A stretch of 64,000 bases of DNA, taken from Hydrogenophaga sp. Lineage in GTDB: Bacteria; Pseudomonadota; Gammaproteobacteria; Burkholderiales; Burkholderiaceae_C. The stretch is taken from the NCBI GenBank assembly GCA_030653975.1, contig JAURYH010000055.1:1-64000 (forward strand), read 5' to 3'. Positions 40,269 through 48,031 of the stretch are shown piece after piece (position 1 is the stretch's first letter; the number at the start of each line of letters is the position of its first letter). Made by a program: the position numbers and the translations under genes. The notes beneath the pieces were generated by a model. The model was not told where the DNA came from. It saw only the letters and a program-made list of their open reading frames with translations, and made no database searches.

Positions 40269-41738
40269 TCAAACACCCCAATGCGGAATGTGGTGCGACC
40301 CTAGAGAAACAGCGACGTTCTTAGGCTCCAGAAACACCTCGTAACTCCAGGTGCCGCCCTCGCGCCCCGTGCCCGATGCCTTCGTGCCACCAAACGGCTG
40401 GCGCAGATCCCGCACGTTCTGCGAGTTCACGAAGCACATGCCCGCTTCCACGGCGGCGGCCACACGGTGTGCCTTGCCGATGTTCTCGGTCCACACATAG
40501 CTGGAGAGGCCGTAGGCGATGTCGTTCGCCAGTTCGATGGCGTGCGCCTCATCGCGGAACGGAATCAGGCAGGCCACCGGGCCGAAGATCTCTTCCTGCG
40601 CGATCCGCATGCGGTTTTCCACGTCGGCGAACACCGTCGGCCAGACGAAGTTGCCCGCCTGCACATGCGCCGGCAATTCGGTTGCATACGAAGGCCGGTC
40701 GATACCGCCACACAACAGCGTCGCGCCCTCCTTTGGTCCCAGCTCGATGTAGCTGCGCACCTTGGCCAGATGGCCCTGGCTGATCATCGGGCCGATGGTG
40801 GTCTTCTCGTCCATCGGGTCGCCCACGATGATGCGTTTGGCGCGCTCGGCGAATTTCTCGGCGAAGTCGGCGTAGATGCTCTGCTGCACCAGGATGCGCG
40901 AGCCGGCCGTGCAGCGCTCGCCGTTGTTGCTGAAGATCATGAAGAGTGCGGCGTCGAGCGCGCGGTCCAGGTCGGCGTCGTCAAAGACCACGAACGGGCT
41001 CTTGCCGCCCAGCTCCATGCTGAACTTCTTCAAGCCCGCGGTCTTGACGATGCGGTTGCCGGTGGCGGTGGATCCGGTGAAGCTGATCGCGCGCACGTCC
41101 GGGTGGGCACACAGCGGCTCGCCCGCTTCTTTGCCGAAGCCGTGCACCACGTTCAACACGCCGGCCGGGATGCCGGCCTCCAGCGCCAGTTCGCCCAGAC
41201 GCGCGGCGGTCATCGGACTCAACTCGCTCATCTTCAGCACCGCCGTGTTGCCAAACGCCAGCGCGGGCGCGACCTTCCAGGTGGCCGTCATGAAGGGCAC
41301 GTTCCACGGGCTGATGAGGGCGCACACGCCCACCGGGTGGAACAGCGTGTAGTTCAGGTGCGTGGGCGTGGGGTAGGTGTGGCCGTCGACGCGGGTGCAC
41401 ATCTCGGCGAAGTAAGTGAAGTTGTCCGCCGCGCGCGGGATCAGTTGCTTGCCGGTCTGCGCGATCACCTGGCCGGTGTCGTCGGTTTCGGTCTGCGCGA
41501 TCTCGGGCACGTGTTTCGCGATCAGCTCGCCGAGCGCGCGGATCTTCTTGGCGCGCTCGGTCGCGGGCAGGCCGGCCCATTTCGGAAACGCGTCCTTGGC
41601 GGCTTGCACCGCTGCGTTGATGTCCGTTTCGGTGCCCGAGGCCACTTCGGCCAGCACGCCCTGCGTGGCCGGGTTGACGGTTTCGAAGTAGTCGCTGCCG
41701 GCGACGGTCTTGCCGTTGATGAGGTGATCGATTTTCAT
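40269..41738 (-). CDS. hpaE: 5-Carboxymethyl-2-hydroxymuconic semialdehyde dehydrogenase
   Basis: 489 residues from the ATG at 41738. NAD-dependent aldehyde dehydrogenase that oxidises the HpaD ring-fission product. Catalytic Glu in MELGGKSP, Cys in NNGERCTAGSR; ISPWNVPFMTATWKV is the conserved tunnel. C-terminus EPKNVAVSLGSHHIPHWGV is typical of HpaE. It is separated from its neighbours on both sides by repeat elements. Confidence 0.94.
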   Translation of the reverse strand: MKIDHLINGKTVAGSDYFETVNPATQGVLAEVASGTETDINAAVQAAKDAFPKWAGLPATERAKKIRALGELIAKHVPEIAQTETDDTGQVIAQTGKQLIPRAADNFTYFAEMCTRVDGHTYPTPTHLNYTLFHPVGVCALISPWNVPFMTATWKVAPALAFGNTAVLKMSELSPMTAARLGELALEAGIPAGVLNVVHGFGKEAGEPLCAHPDVRAISFTGSTATGNRIVKTAGLKKFSMELGGKSPFVVFDDADLDRALDAALFMIFSNNGERCTAGSRILVQQSIYADFAEKFAERAKRIIVGDPMDEKTTIGPMISQGHLAKVRSYIELGPKEGATLLCGGIDRPSYATELPAHVQAGNFVWPTVFADVENRMRIAQEEIFGPVACLIPFRDEAHAIELANDIAYGLSSYVWTENIGKAHRVAAAVEAGMCFVNSQNVRDLRQPFGGTKASGTGREGGTWSYEVFLEPKNVAVSLGSHHIPHWGV

Positions 41739-41761
41739 AAGGGTCTTTCGCCGGCCAGACC

Positions 41762-41847
41762 GCAAAAGGGGTCAGAGCCTGATTTCGTTCAACGTGGTAT
41801 TGATCCGGTGAGGTCACTGTCCTGAATCAGGATCTGACCCCTTTTGC
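41762..41847. repeat. GGGGTCAGA-type inverted repeat between hpaE and hpaG2
   Basis: 23-base arms (41762-41784 and 41825-41847) with one mismatch around a 40-base centre; each arm contains AAAAGGGGTCAGA. This resembles the REP-type inverted repeats associated with RAYT (TnpA-REP) transposases. The right arm overlaps the 3' end of hpaG2 and provides its last residues (QKGSDPDSGQ) and stop. Confidence 0.85.
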
Positions 41848-42608
41848 TCAGCGGTGATGGTGTTTTGCAGTGCGCCAATGCCCTCGATCTCGGTGACGAT
41901 CACGTCCCCCGGCTGGCAGTCGACCACGCCGTCGGGCGTGCCGGTGAGGATCAGGTCGCCCGGCATCAGGGTCATGAAGCCGCTGAAGTATTCGATCAGC
42001 GTGGGCACGTCGAAGATCATGTCCCTCGTGCTGCCCTGCTGCGTGAGCTGGCCGTTCACGGTGGTCTGCAGCGCCAGGTTCATCGGGTCGGGCACGTCGG
42101 CCGCGTCCACCAGCCAGGGGCCGATGGGCGTGCAGGTGTCGCGGTTCTTGACCTTGAGGTTGGGGCGGTACCAGTTCTCCAGGTAGTCGCGGATCGCGTA
42201 GTCGTTGGCCACGGTGTAACCGGCCACGTACTGCAAGGCGTCGGCCTTCTTCACGCGCTTGGCCACACGGCCGATCACCACCGTCAGTTCACATTCGTAG
42301 TGCATGAACCGCACGCCCTCGGGTCGCACGGTGAACGCACGGTGACCGATCAGCGAGGCCTCGCCCTTGACGAAGGCCAGCGGTTCGTCGGGCGCCTTGA
42401 AATCGAGTTCCTTGGCGTGGTCAGCGTAGTTCAGACCCAGCGCGAGCACGGTGCGCGGGCGGTCAACGGGCGCCAGCGGCGGCAACCAGACCACCTCGTC
42501 GAACGTCACGCGGCGGCCCTTGAAAGCGGGCGTGAGCAGTTCGAGCTGGCCATCGGCTTCGATGGCGTCGTGGACCGCGCCGGCCCAGGCGATGCGGGCG
42601 TGCTTCAT
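41814..42608 (-). CDS. hpaG2: HpaG C-terminal-type isomerase/decarboxylase (FAH family)
   Basis: 264 residues of the fumarylacetoacetate hydrolase fold. In E. coli HpaG is one protein with two FAH-type halves that decarboxylates 5-oxopent-3-ene-1,2,5-tricarboxylate and isomerises the product. Here the halves are separate genes. Seen: ALGLNYADHAKEL, the metal site HYECELTVVIGR, and DLILTGTPDGV. The natural end (ALQNTI) is followed by about a dozen residues from a REP-type repeat. Its start overlaps the hpaG1 stop. Confidence 0.9.
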   Translation of the reverse strand: MKHARIAWAGAVHDAIEADGQLELLTPAFKGRRVTFDEVVWLPPLAPVDRPRTVLALGLNYADHAKELDFKAPDEPLAFVKGEASLIGHRAFTVRPEGVRFMHYECELTVVIGRVAKRVKKADALQYVAGYTVANDYAIRDYLENWYRPNLKVKNRDTCTPIGPWLVDAADVPDPMNLALQTTVNGQLTQQGSTRDMIFDVPTLIEYFSGFMTLMPGDLILTGTPDGVVDCQPGDVIVTEIEGIGALQNTITAEQKGSDPDSGQ

Positions 42609-43267
42609 GTCTGTTCTCCGACAAAGGCGTTCACCAGCGGCTTGAAGCCGGTGGCCAGGATTTCCACCGCGTCGCCGGCTCTGGCGCGCGGGCGGGTGCC
42701 GTCGGGCAGGCAGTCGGTGCCGAGCATCAGCACGTCACCCGGCCGCAAGGTCTGGAAGGCGTTCACGTCGGCCCAGAGCGTGGCCGCGTCGCGCACCAGA
42801 TCGGCCAGCGCCACGGTCTGGCGGTGCACGCCGTTGATGCGCAGCTCGATCACCAGCCCGGCCAGGCCGTCGAGGCCCCCCAGCGCGTCCAGCGCCACGG
42901 CATCGCGCCCCACACCGAGAAAGCCGTCCACACAGCGGAACTTCACCGACGGGCGGAAGTAGCTCTCGTGCGGAATCGCCACGTTGTTGAACAGCACGGC
43001 GCTCGCGACCCGGCCGCCCTCGCCCGCGACCAGACCGAGCGACGCGCTCACATCGACCTCGGCGACCTGGTGGGGCAGCGCGATGGCATGGCCAGAAGGC
43101 GTGAAGGTGTTGGCGGTCTTGATGTAGAGCACCGGCGCCTGCGGCGGCGCCTTGTAGGGCGCCTCGTTCATGCGCGACGCCCACAGCGCGTGTTCACGCC
43201 GGAAGTTCAGCAGGGTGCCGTAGACCGTGCCCTTCGGCAGGTACGGCGGTGTCCAGGGGGTGTTCAT
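42605..43267 (-). CDS. hpaG1: HpaG N-terminal-type isomerase/decarboxylase (FAH family)
   Basis: 220 residues from the ATG at 43267. It starts KGTVYGTLLNFRREHALWAS and has APVLYIKTANTFTPSGHAIA, the HpaG1-type FAH pattern. Later parts (GRDAVALDALGGLDGLAGL) are more divergent than in hpaG2. It is the first structural gene after hpaR, 10 bp downstream, and overlaps hpaG2 by four bases, so the two subunits are probably translated together. Confidence 0.87.
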   Translation of the reverse strand: MNTPWTPPYLPKGTVYGTLLNFRREHALWASRMNEAPYKAPPQAPVLYIKTANTFTPSGHAIALPHQVAEVDVSASLGLVAGEGGRVASAVLFNNVAIPHESYFRPSVKFRCVDGFLGVGRDAVALDALGGLDGLAGLVIELRINGVHRQTVALADLVRDAATLWADVNAFQTLRPGDVLMLGTDCLPDGTRPRARAGDAVEILATGFKPLVNAFVGEQT

Positions 43268-43277
43268 GGGTGCTCCT

Positions 43278-43769
43278 TCATGCGGCGTCTTCTTCGGTCC
43301 AGCCTTCGCCCGCGGCGGCATCGGGCACTTCCAGCGCGATCACGCTGTCGAGCAGGGTGTAGAGCTGCGCCAGCCGCGCCTTGCCCAATTGCGACTCCAT
43401 CCAGGCGTAGTGCGCCTCGATGGTCTGCGACAGCGTGGCGACCAGCTTCAGGCCCGCCGGCGTGGCGCGCACCACCGTGCGGCGTGCGTCCTGCGGGCAA
43501 CGCGCGCGGCTGATCAGGCCGTCGCGCTCCATGCGCGTGAGCACGCCGGTGAGGCTGGGGCCAAGCAGCAGCGCTTCACGCGCCACGCGGCCGGTCTCCA
43601 CGCCCGCCGGGTCGGCCGCGTGTTCACCCAGCACGCGCAGCACACGCCACTGCTGGTCCGACAAACCGTGCTCGCGCAGGCTGGGCCGGGTGTGCTGCAT
43701 CACGGCCTCGCGCGCTTCGAGCAGCAGGCGCGGCAGGTTGCGGTGGACAAAAGGGGTTTCGGTGTTCAT
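43278..43769 (-). CDS. hpaR: MarR-family repressor of homoprotocatechuate genes
   Basis: 163 residues. MarR winged helix: LSDQQWRVLRVLGEHAADPA, LLLGPSLTGVLTRMERDGLI and the wing CPQDARRTVVRATPAG. It matches HpaR, which in E. coli represses the meta-cleavage operon until 4-hydroxyphenylacetate or homoprotocatechuate binds. It is the first gene of the hpa transcript and so probably represses itself. Confidence 0.9.
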   Translation of the reverse strand: MNTETPFVHRNLPRLLLEAREAVMQHTRPSLREHGLSDQQWRVLRVLGEHAADPAGVETGRVAREALLLGPSLTGVLTRMERDGLISRARCPQDARRTVVRATPAGLKLVATLSQTIEAHYAWMESQLGKARLAQLYTLLDSVIALEVPDAAAGEGWTEEDAA

Positions 43770-43789
43770 TTATTTAATATGTTAAATGA
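43767..43789. promoter_or_regulatory. AT-rich palindromic operator at the hpaR start
   Basis: ATTTAA-TATG-TTAAAT at 43772-43787 sits just upstream of, and nearly touching, the hpaR start codon in an otherwise GC-rich region. It has the size and symmetry of MarR-family operators, so HpaR autoregulation is a reasonable inference; it also lies upstream of the divergent nitronate monooxygenase gene. Confidence 0.6.
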
Positions 43790-43884
43790 TTTTTCCTGGC
43801 CATGTTTTCGGGTTTACCCTGAGCCCTCGGGTGGCCCATACCGGGGCACTGGTCACCGGGGTCCTGCGCACCGACAATCCGCGC

Positions 43885-45402
43885 ATGAAAACCCTGACCG
43901 ACCTGCTGCACACCGAATTTCCCTTGATCCAGGCGCCGATGGCCGGCGTGCAGGGCGCGGCCCTGGCCATTGCCGTCAGCAACGCCGGCGGCCTGGGCTC
44001 GCTGCCCTGCGCCATGCTCGCGCCCGAGGCCCTGCAGCGTGAACTGGCGGCCCTGAGCGCCGGCACCCAGCAGCCCTGGAACGTCAACTTCTTCTGCCAC
44101 ACCCCGCCCGAGCCCGACGCGGCCCGCGAGGCCACCTGGCGCGCGGCGCTCGCCCCCTTCTATGCCGAAGCCGGGCTGGACCTCGCCGCGGTACCGGCCG
44201 GCGCCGGCCGCGTCCCGTTCAGCGCTGCGTCGGCCGACATCCTGGAACCCTTCCGCCCGCCAGTGGTGAGCTTCCACTTCGGCCTGCCTGCCCCCGAGCT
44301 GGTGACCCGCGTGAAAAGTTGGGGCAGTCTGGTGCTGTCCAGCGCCACCACGGTGGACGAGGCGCGCTGGCTCGTGGCCCACGGCGCCGACGTGGTGATC
44401 GCCCAGGGCCTGGAAGCCGGCGGCCACCGCGGCATGTTCCTGACCGCAACCAGCCCCCACGCTCCGCCGCTGCGCGGGTCGCTGCCCCCCGAGGGGGCTG
44501 ATCCGTCTTGGGGCGGCCCGGCGGCGGATCACCTCACCACCCAGATGGGCACCTTCGCCTTGCTGCCGCAGATCGTGGCGGCGGTGGACGTGCCGGTGAT
44601 CGCCGCCGGCGGCATCGCCGATGCGGCGGGCGTGGCGGTCGCCATGGCGCTGGGCGCGGCCGGCGTGCAGGTGGGCACGGCTTACCTGTGCAGCGCGGAG
44701 GCCACCACCAGCGAACTGCACCGCGCCGCGTTGCAGAGCGAGGCCGCGCGCCACACCGCACTCACCAACGTGTTCACCGGCCGGCCCGCGCGCGGCATCG
44801 TCAACCGCGTGATGCGCGAGCTTGGCCCCCTCAGCCCGGCCGCGCCGGCCTTCCCGCTCGCCACCGCCGCCATGGCGCCGTTGCGCGCTCACTTCGAGGC
44901 GCTGGGCAGCGGCGATTTTTCACCGCTGTGGTCGGGCCAGAACGCCAGCGGCTGCCGTTCGCTGCCAGCGGCGGAGATCACCCGTCAACTCACCCAAGGA
45001 TTCGAGTCCATGGCCCCCACGCTCCACCGCTGGCGCGGGTCGCTGCCCCCCGAGGGGGCCGCGATTCCAGCTGGGGGCGGCCCGGCGCTTGAATCCGGAT
45101 TTGTCGTGATCTTTCGCGCCAAGGCGCGCGCGCTCGACGCCGACTACAGCGCCATGGCCGCGCAGATGCGCGAGCTGGCGCTGACGCAGTTCGGTTGCCT
45201 GGACTTCACCGCCGCCACCGAAGGCGAACAGGAAATCGCCGTGTCGTACTGGCCCGACGAAGCCAGCATCCGTGCCTGGAAACAGCACACCGACCACCTG
45301 GCCGCGCAGCGGCTGGGGCGGGAGCGCTGGTACGCCGCGTATTCGGTGGAGATCGCTGAGGTGAAACGCCGTTACAGCCACCCTGCCGCGCCGGACTCCT
45401 GA
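43885..45402 (+). CDS. Nitronate monooxygenase fused to an ABM-type domain, with two in-frame repeats
   Basis: 505 residues from the ATG at 43885. Residues 1-376 form an FMN-dependent nitronate monooxygenase/2-nitropropane dioxygenase barrel: PLIQAPMAGVQG, catalytic-histidine segment EAGGHRGMFL, VIAAGGIADAAGV and GTAYLCSAEA. Residues about 190-216 ([17 protein letters not shown]) and 377-404 ([20 protein letters not shown]) are palindromic repeats. Residues 405-500 (GFVVIFRAKARALDADYSAM ... AIAVSYW-like strand EIAVSYWPDEAS) form an antibiotic-biosynthesis-monooxygenase domain, normally a separate protein. The second repeat is exactly the linker, so it may have created the fusion. Confidence 0.85.
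   Translation: MKTLTDLLHTEFPLIQAPMAGVQGAALAIAVSNAGGLGSLPCAMLAPEALQRELAALSAGTQQPWNVNFFCHTPPEPDAAREATWRAALAPFYAEAGLDLAAVPAGAGRVPFSAASADILEPFRPPVVSFHFGLPAPELVTRVKSWGSLVLSSATTVDEARWLVAHGADVVIAQGLEAGGHRGMFLTATSPHAPPLRGSLPPEGADPSWGGPAADHLTTQMGTFALLPQIVAAVDVPVIAAGGIADAAGVAVAMALGAAGVQVGTAYLCSAEATTSELHRAALQSEAARHTALTNVFTGRPARGIVNRVMRELGPLSPAAPAFPLATAAMAPLRAHFEALGSGDFSPLWSGQNASGCRSLPAAEITRQLTQGFESMAPTLHRWRGSLPPEGAAIPAGGGPALESGFVVIFRAKARALDADYSAMAAQMRELALTQFGCLDFTAATEGEQEIAVSYWPDEASIRAWKQHTDHLAAQRLGRERWYAAYSVEIAEVKRRYSHPAAPDS
44454..44531 (+). repeat. 78-bp palindromic repeat, copy B (in frame in nitronate monooxygenase)
   Basis: Differs from copy A (12430-12507) at one base. Removing it joins GGHRGMFLT to HLTTQMGTFALLPQ, the continuous family sequence. 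It is read in the sense opposite to copies A and D. Confidence 0.92.
45014..45097 (+). repeat. Palindromic repeat, copy C (linker of the fusion)
   Basis: Keeps the first half (CGCGGGTCGCTGCCCCCCGA) but has a different second stem, GATTC-CA-GC / GC-TT-GAATC, around the same GGGGCGGCCCGG core. From RGSLPPEG onward it is translated in the same frame as copy B. Confidence 0.88.
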
Positions 45403-45412
45403 GCGAACCGGG

Positions 45413-46570
45413 TCAGAAATAGTCGTCGAGGTCGCGGTCGCTTCGAGCCGGGTGGCTGCGCTGCTCGCGCTGCTGGTTCAGCCAGCGCTTGAGTCCCGCG
45501 GGTTCCTGCACCTGCGCCAGATCCTGCTCGGTCTGCGCCACGGCGGACTCCAGCGCCGCCACCTGCGCCAGCAGGCTCTGCTTCAGCGTGTTCGGGTTGG
45601 CCACCTGACCCGGCGGCAGGTCGAACTCGCCGGCCAGGCGCTGCTGGCGCGCGGCGCGCTCGCGCTCCAGCCCGGCCACCTGCTGCTTGAGCAGCAGGGT
45701 CAGCGCGGCCAGCCGGTCATCGGCAAGGCGCGAAACCGCCGCCGGGTCGGCCAGCTCCGCGCGCAGCTGGATCTGCATCAGCGTCACCAGGTCCTTGCGG
45801 CCGTAGGCGGCGTTGGCTTCGCTCATGAGCGCGGTCTTGCGCAGCCGCTCATGAGGGTCGGATTCACGGTCCGGGTGCAGGGCGCTGGCGAGCTGGCGGA
45901 ACAGGGAGCGCAGCTGCGTTTCGGCATCGGCCTGCTGCACCTGGGCCTGGGTCTGCTCCGCGCCGGGTTTCTGCCGCGCCTTGCGGGCCTTCACCTTCGC
46001 CTGGCGGCGCGCCTGTTCTTCGTCCTGCGACGCGCGCAACCGCGCCATGCCGGCGCGCAACAGCGCTTCCATCGACGCGTCTTCCCCCGCACCGGCCAGC
46101 GGTTCGCCCAGCACCCGCTCCAGCCGCTCGCGCAGGGCATCGGCCGCGGCCTGCTTCTTCTGCGCCAGCGTCTGCGGACTGTGCTGGTCGTGCAGCGTGG
46201 CCATGGCGCTGTCGCCCTCCTCGGCCAGGGTCTGCGCCAGCCGGCACAGGGCTTCGTTGGCCGTCTCCTGCTGCCGGCTGCTCAGTGCCTTGCCCTGCAG
46301 ACACGCCGCCAGCCACAAGGCCAGTTCGCGCATGCGCTGGCGCTGGCGCTGCTGCAGGGGCGCGACCCAGCGGTGCAGCTCCACGCGGTGCGACTGGCCC
46401 AGCGCGTCCAGCTCGTCGAGCTGGGCCTTGAGCTTGTCGACGCGTGTCAGCTGCAGGTTGAAGGCCCGCGCGGCCGCCGTCAGCGGCTGCTCGTCGGGCG
46501 GCAGCGCGCGCAAAGCCGCGGCGGGCGGCGGGGAAGCGGGAAGCGAAGACGGGGCGCGGGGAGCAGACAA
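45413..46570 (-). CDS. J-domain-like coiled-coil protein
   Basis: 385 residues, mostly charged helices with long Gln/Arg/Ala-rich coiled-coil stretches. Residues about 218-265 contain LFRQLASALHPDRESDPHER with the HPD tripeptide, then MSEANAAYGRKDLVTLMQIQ, the helix II-HPD-helix III layout of a J domain. A DnaJ-type co-chaperone function is plausible, but there is no Gly/Phe or zinc-finger region. It is divergent from radA with 67 bp between starts. Confidence 0.65.
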   Translation of the reverse strand: MSAPRAPSSLPASPPPAAALRALPPDEQPLTAAARAFNLQLTRVDKLKAQLDELDALGQSHRVELHRWVAPLQQRQRQRMRELALWLAACLQGKALSSRQQETANEALCRLAQTLAEEGDSAMATLHDQHSPQTLAQKKQAAADALRERLERVLGEPLAGAGEDASMEALLRAGMARLRASQDEEQARRQAKVKARKARQKPGAEQTQAQVQQADAETQLRSLFRQLASALHPDRESDPHERLRKTALMSEANAAYGRKDLVTLMQIQLRAELADPAAVSRLADDRLAALTLLLKQQVAGLERERAARQQRLAGEFDLPPGQVANPNTLKQSLLAQVAALESAVAQTEQDLAQVQEPAGLKRWLNQQREQRSHPARSDRDLDDYF

Positions 46571-46637
46571 GGCGGGTCCAGTGGGTGCGGGCCGGGCCGG
46601 AGCCGGGCCGGCGGGACTCGACTATATTGCCTGCCAC

Positions 46638-48014
46638 ATGGCCAAAGAAAAAACCCAATACACCTGCAACGAGTGCGGCGGCAGCAGCCCCAAGTGGCTC
46701 GGCAAGTGCCCGCACTGCAACGCCTGGAACACGCTGATCGAATCGGTGGCCGAATCCACCGCTCCGGCGAAGAACCGCTTCGCCTCGCTGGCGAAGACGG
46801 CCGAGGTCACGACGCTGGCCGACATCGACGCCACCGACGTGCAGCGCACCCCCACCGGCCACGACGAGCTGGACCGCGTGCTCGGCGGCGGCATCGTCGA
46901 AGGCGGCGTGGTGCTGATCGGCGGCGACCCGGGCATCGGCAAGTCCACCCTGCTCTTGCAGGCGCTGGACTCGCTGCAGCGCTCCGGTCAGAAAACCTTG
47001 TACGTGACCGGTGAAGAAAGCGGCGCCCAGGTCGCGATGCGCTCGCGCCGGCTCGGCCTCGACGGCTCGCAGGTGAGCGTGCTGGCCGAGATCCAGCTGG
47101 AGAAGATCCTCGCCACGCTGGACCATGTGAGGCCGGCCATCGCGGTGATCGACTCGATCCAGACCGTGTACTCCGAGCAGCTCACCAGCGCACCCGGCTC
47201 GGTGGCCCAGGTGCGCGAATGCGCGGCGCACCTGACGCGCGCAGCCAAGGCCAGCGGCACGGCCATCGTGCTGGTCGGCCACGTGACCAAGGAAGGCGCG
47301 CTGGCCGGCCCGCGCGTGCTGGAGCACATGGTGGACACCGTCCTGTACTTCGAGGGCGACACGCATTCCAGCTTTCGCCTGATCCGCGCGATCAAGAACC
47401 GCTTCGGCGCCGTCAACGAGATCGGCGTGTTTGCCATGACCGAGCGTGGGCTGAAAGGCGTGAGCAACCCCAGCGCGATTTTTCTCAGCCAGCACAGCGA
47501 GCCGGTGCCCGGCAGTTGCGTGATGGTGACGCTGGAAGGCACACGACCCATGCTGGTGGAGATCCAGGCGCTGGTCGACAGCGGCGGTCCGTCGCCGCGC
47601 CGCCTGAGCGTGGGCCTGGACCGCGACCGCCTGGCGATGCTGCTGGCCGTGCTGCACCGCCACGCCGGCGTGGCCTGCATGGACCAGGACGTGTTCGTCA
47701 ACGCCGTCGGCGGCGTGCGCATCAGCGAACCGGCGGCCGACCTGGCCGTGATGCTGGCCATCACCTCCAGCCTGCGCGGCAAGCCGCTGCCCAAAGGTTT
47801 CATCGCCTTTGGCGAGGTGGGCCTGGCTGGCGAAGTGCGCCCGGCACCGCGCGGCCAGGAACGGCTGAAAGAGGCCGCCAAGCTGGGCTTCAGCGTGGCG
47901 GTGGTTCCCAAGGCCAATATGCCGAAAAAGAACGACAAGGCCTTCGAGGGCCTGACCATCCACCCGGTGGAACGCATCGAAGATGCCATGACGCAGGTTC
48001 GAAACCTGGACTGA
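46638..48014 (+). CDS. radA: DNA repair protein RadA/Sms
   Basis: 458 residues. Order of parts: N-terminal C4 zinc finger (CNECGG...CPHC), RecA-like ATPase with Walker A GGDPGIGKST, the RadA-specific KNRFG motif (AIKNRFGAVNEIG) and a Lon-protease-like C-terminal domain. It promotes branch migration in recombinational repair. Start chosen at MAKEKTQYTCNECG; 67 bp upstream region is very GC-rich with a TATATT just before the start. Confidence 0.96.
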   Translation: MAKEKTQYTCNECGGSSPKWLGKCPHCNAWNTLIESVAESTAPAKNRFASLAKTAEVTTLADIDATDVQRTPTGHDELDRVLGGGIVEGGVVLIGGDPGIGKSTLLLQALDSLQRSGQKTLYVTGEESGAQVAMRSRRLGLDGSQVSVLAEIQLEKILATLDHVRPAIAVIDSIQTVYSEQLTSAPGSVAQVRECAAHLTRAAKASGTAIVLVGHVTKEGALAGPRVLEHMVDTVLYFEGDTHSSFRLIRAIKNRFGAVNEIGVFAMTERGLKGVSNPSAIFLSQHSEPVPGSCVMVTLEGTRPMLVEIQALVDSGGPSPRRLSVGLDRDRLAMLLAVLHRHAGVACMDQDVFVNAVGGVRISEPAADLAVMLAITSSLRGKPLPKGFIAFGEVGLAGEVRPAPRGQERLKEAAKLGFSVAVVPKANMPKKNDKAFEGLTIHPVERIEDAMTQVRNLD

Positions 48015-48031
48015 TACACAAACCGCAGCCC

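Noticed and set aside
45864..47963. A 699-codon minus-strand open frame across radA
   Set aside because: Antisense to radA and out of frame with the J-domain-like gene; no domain.
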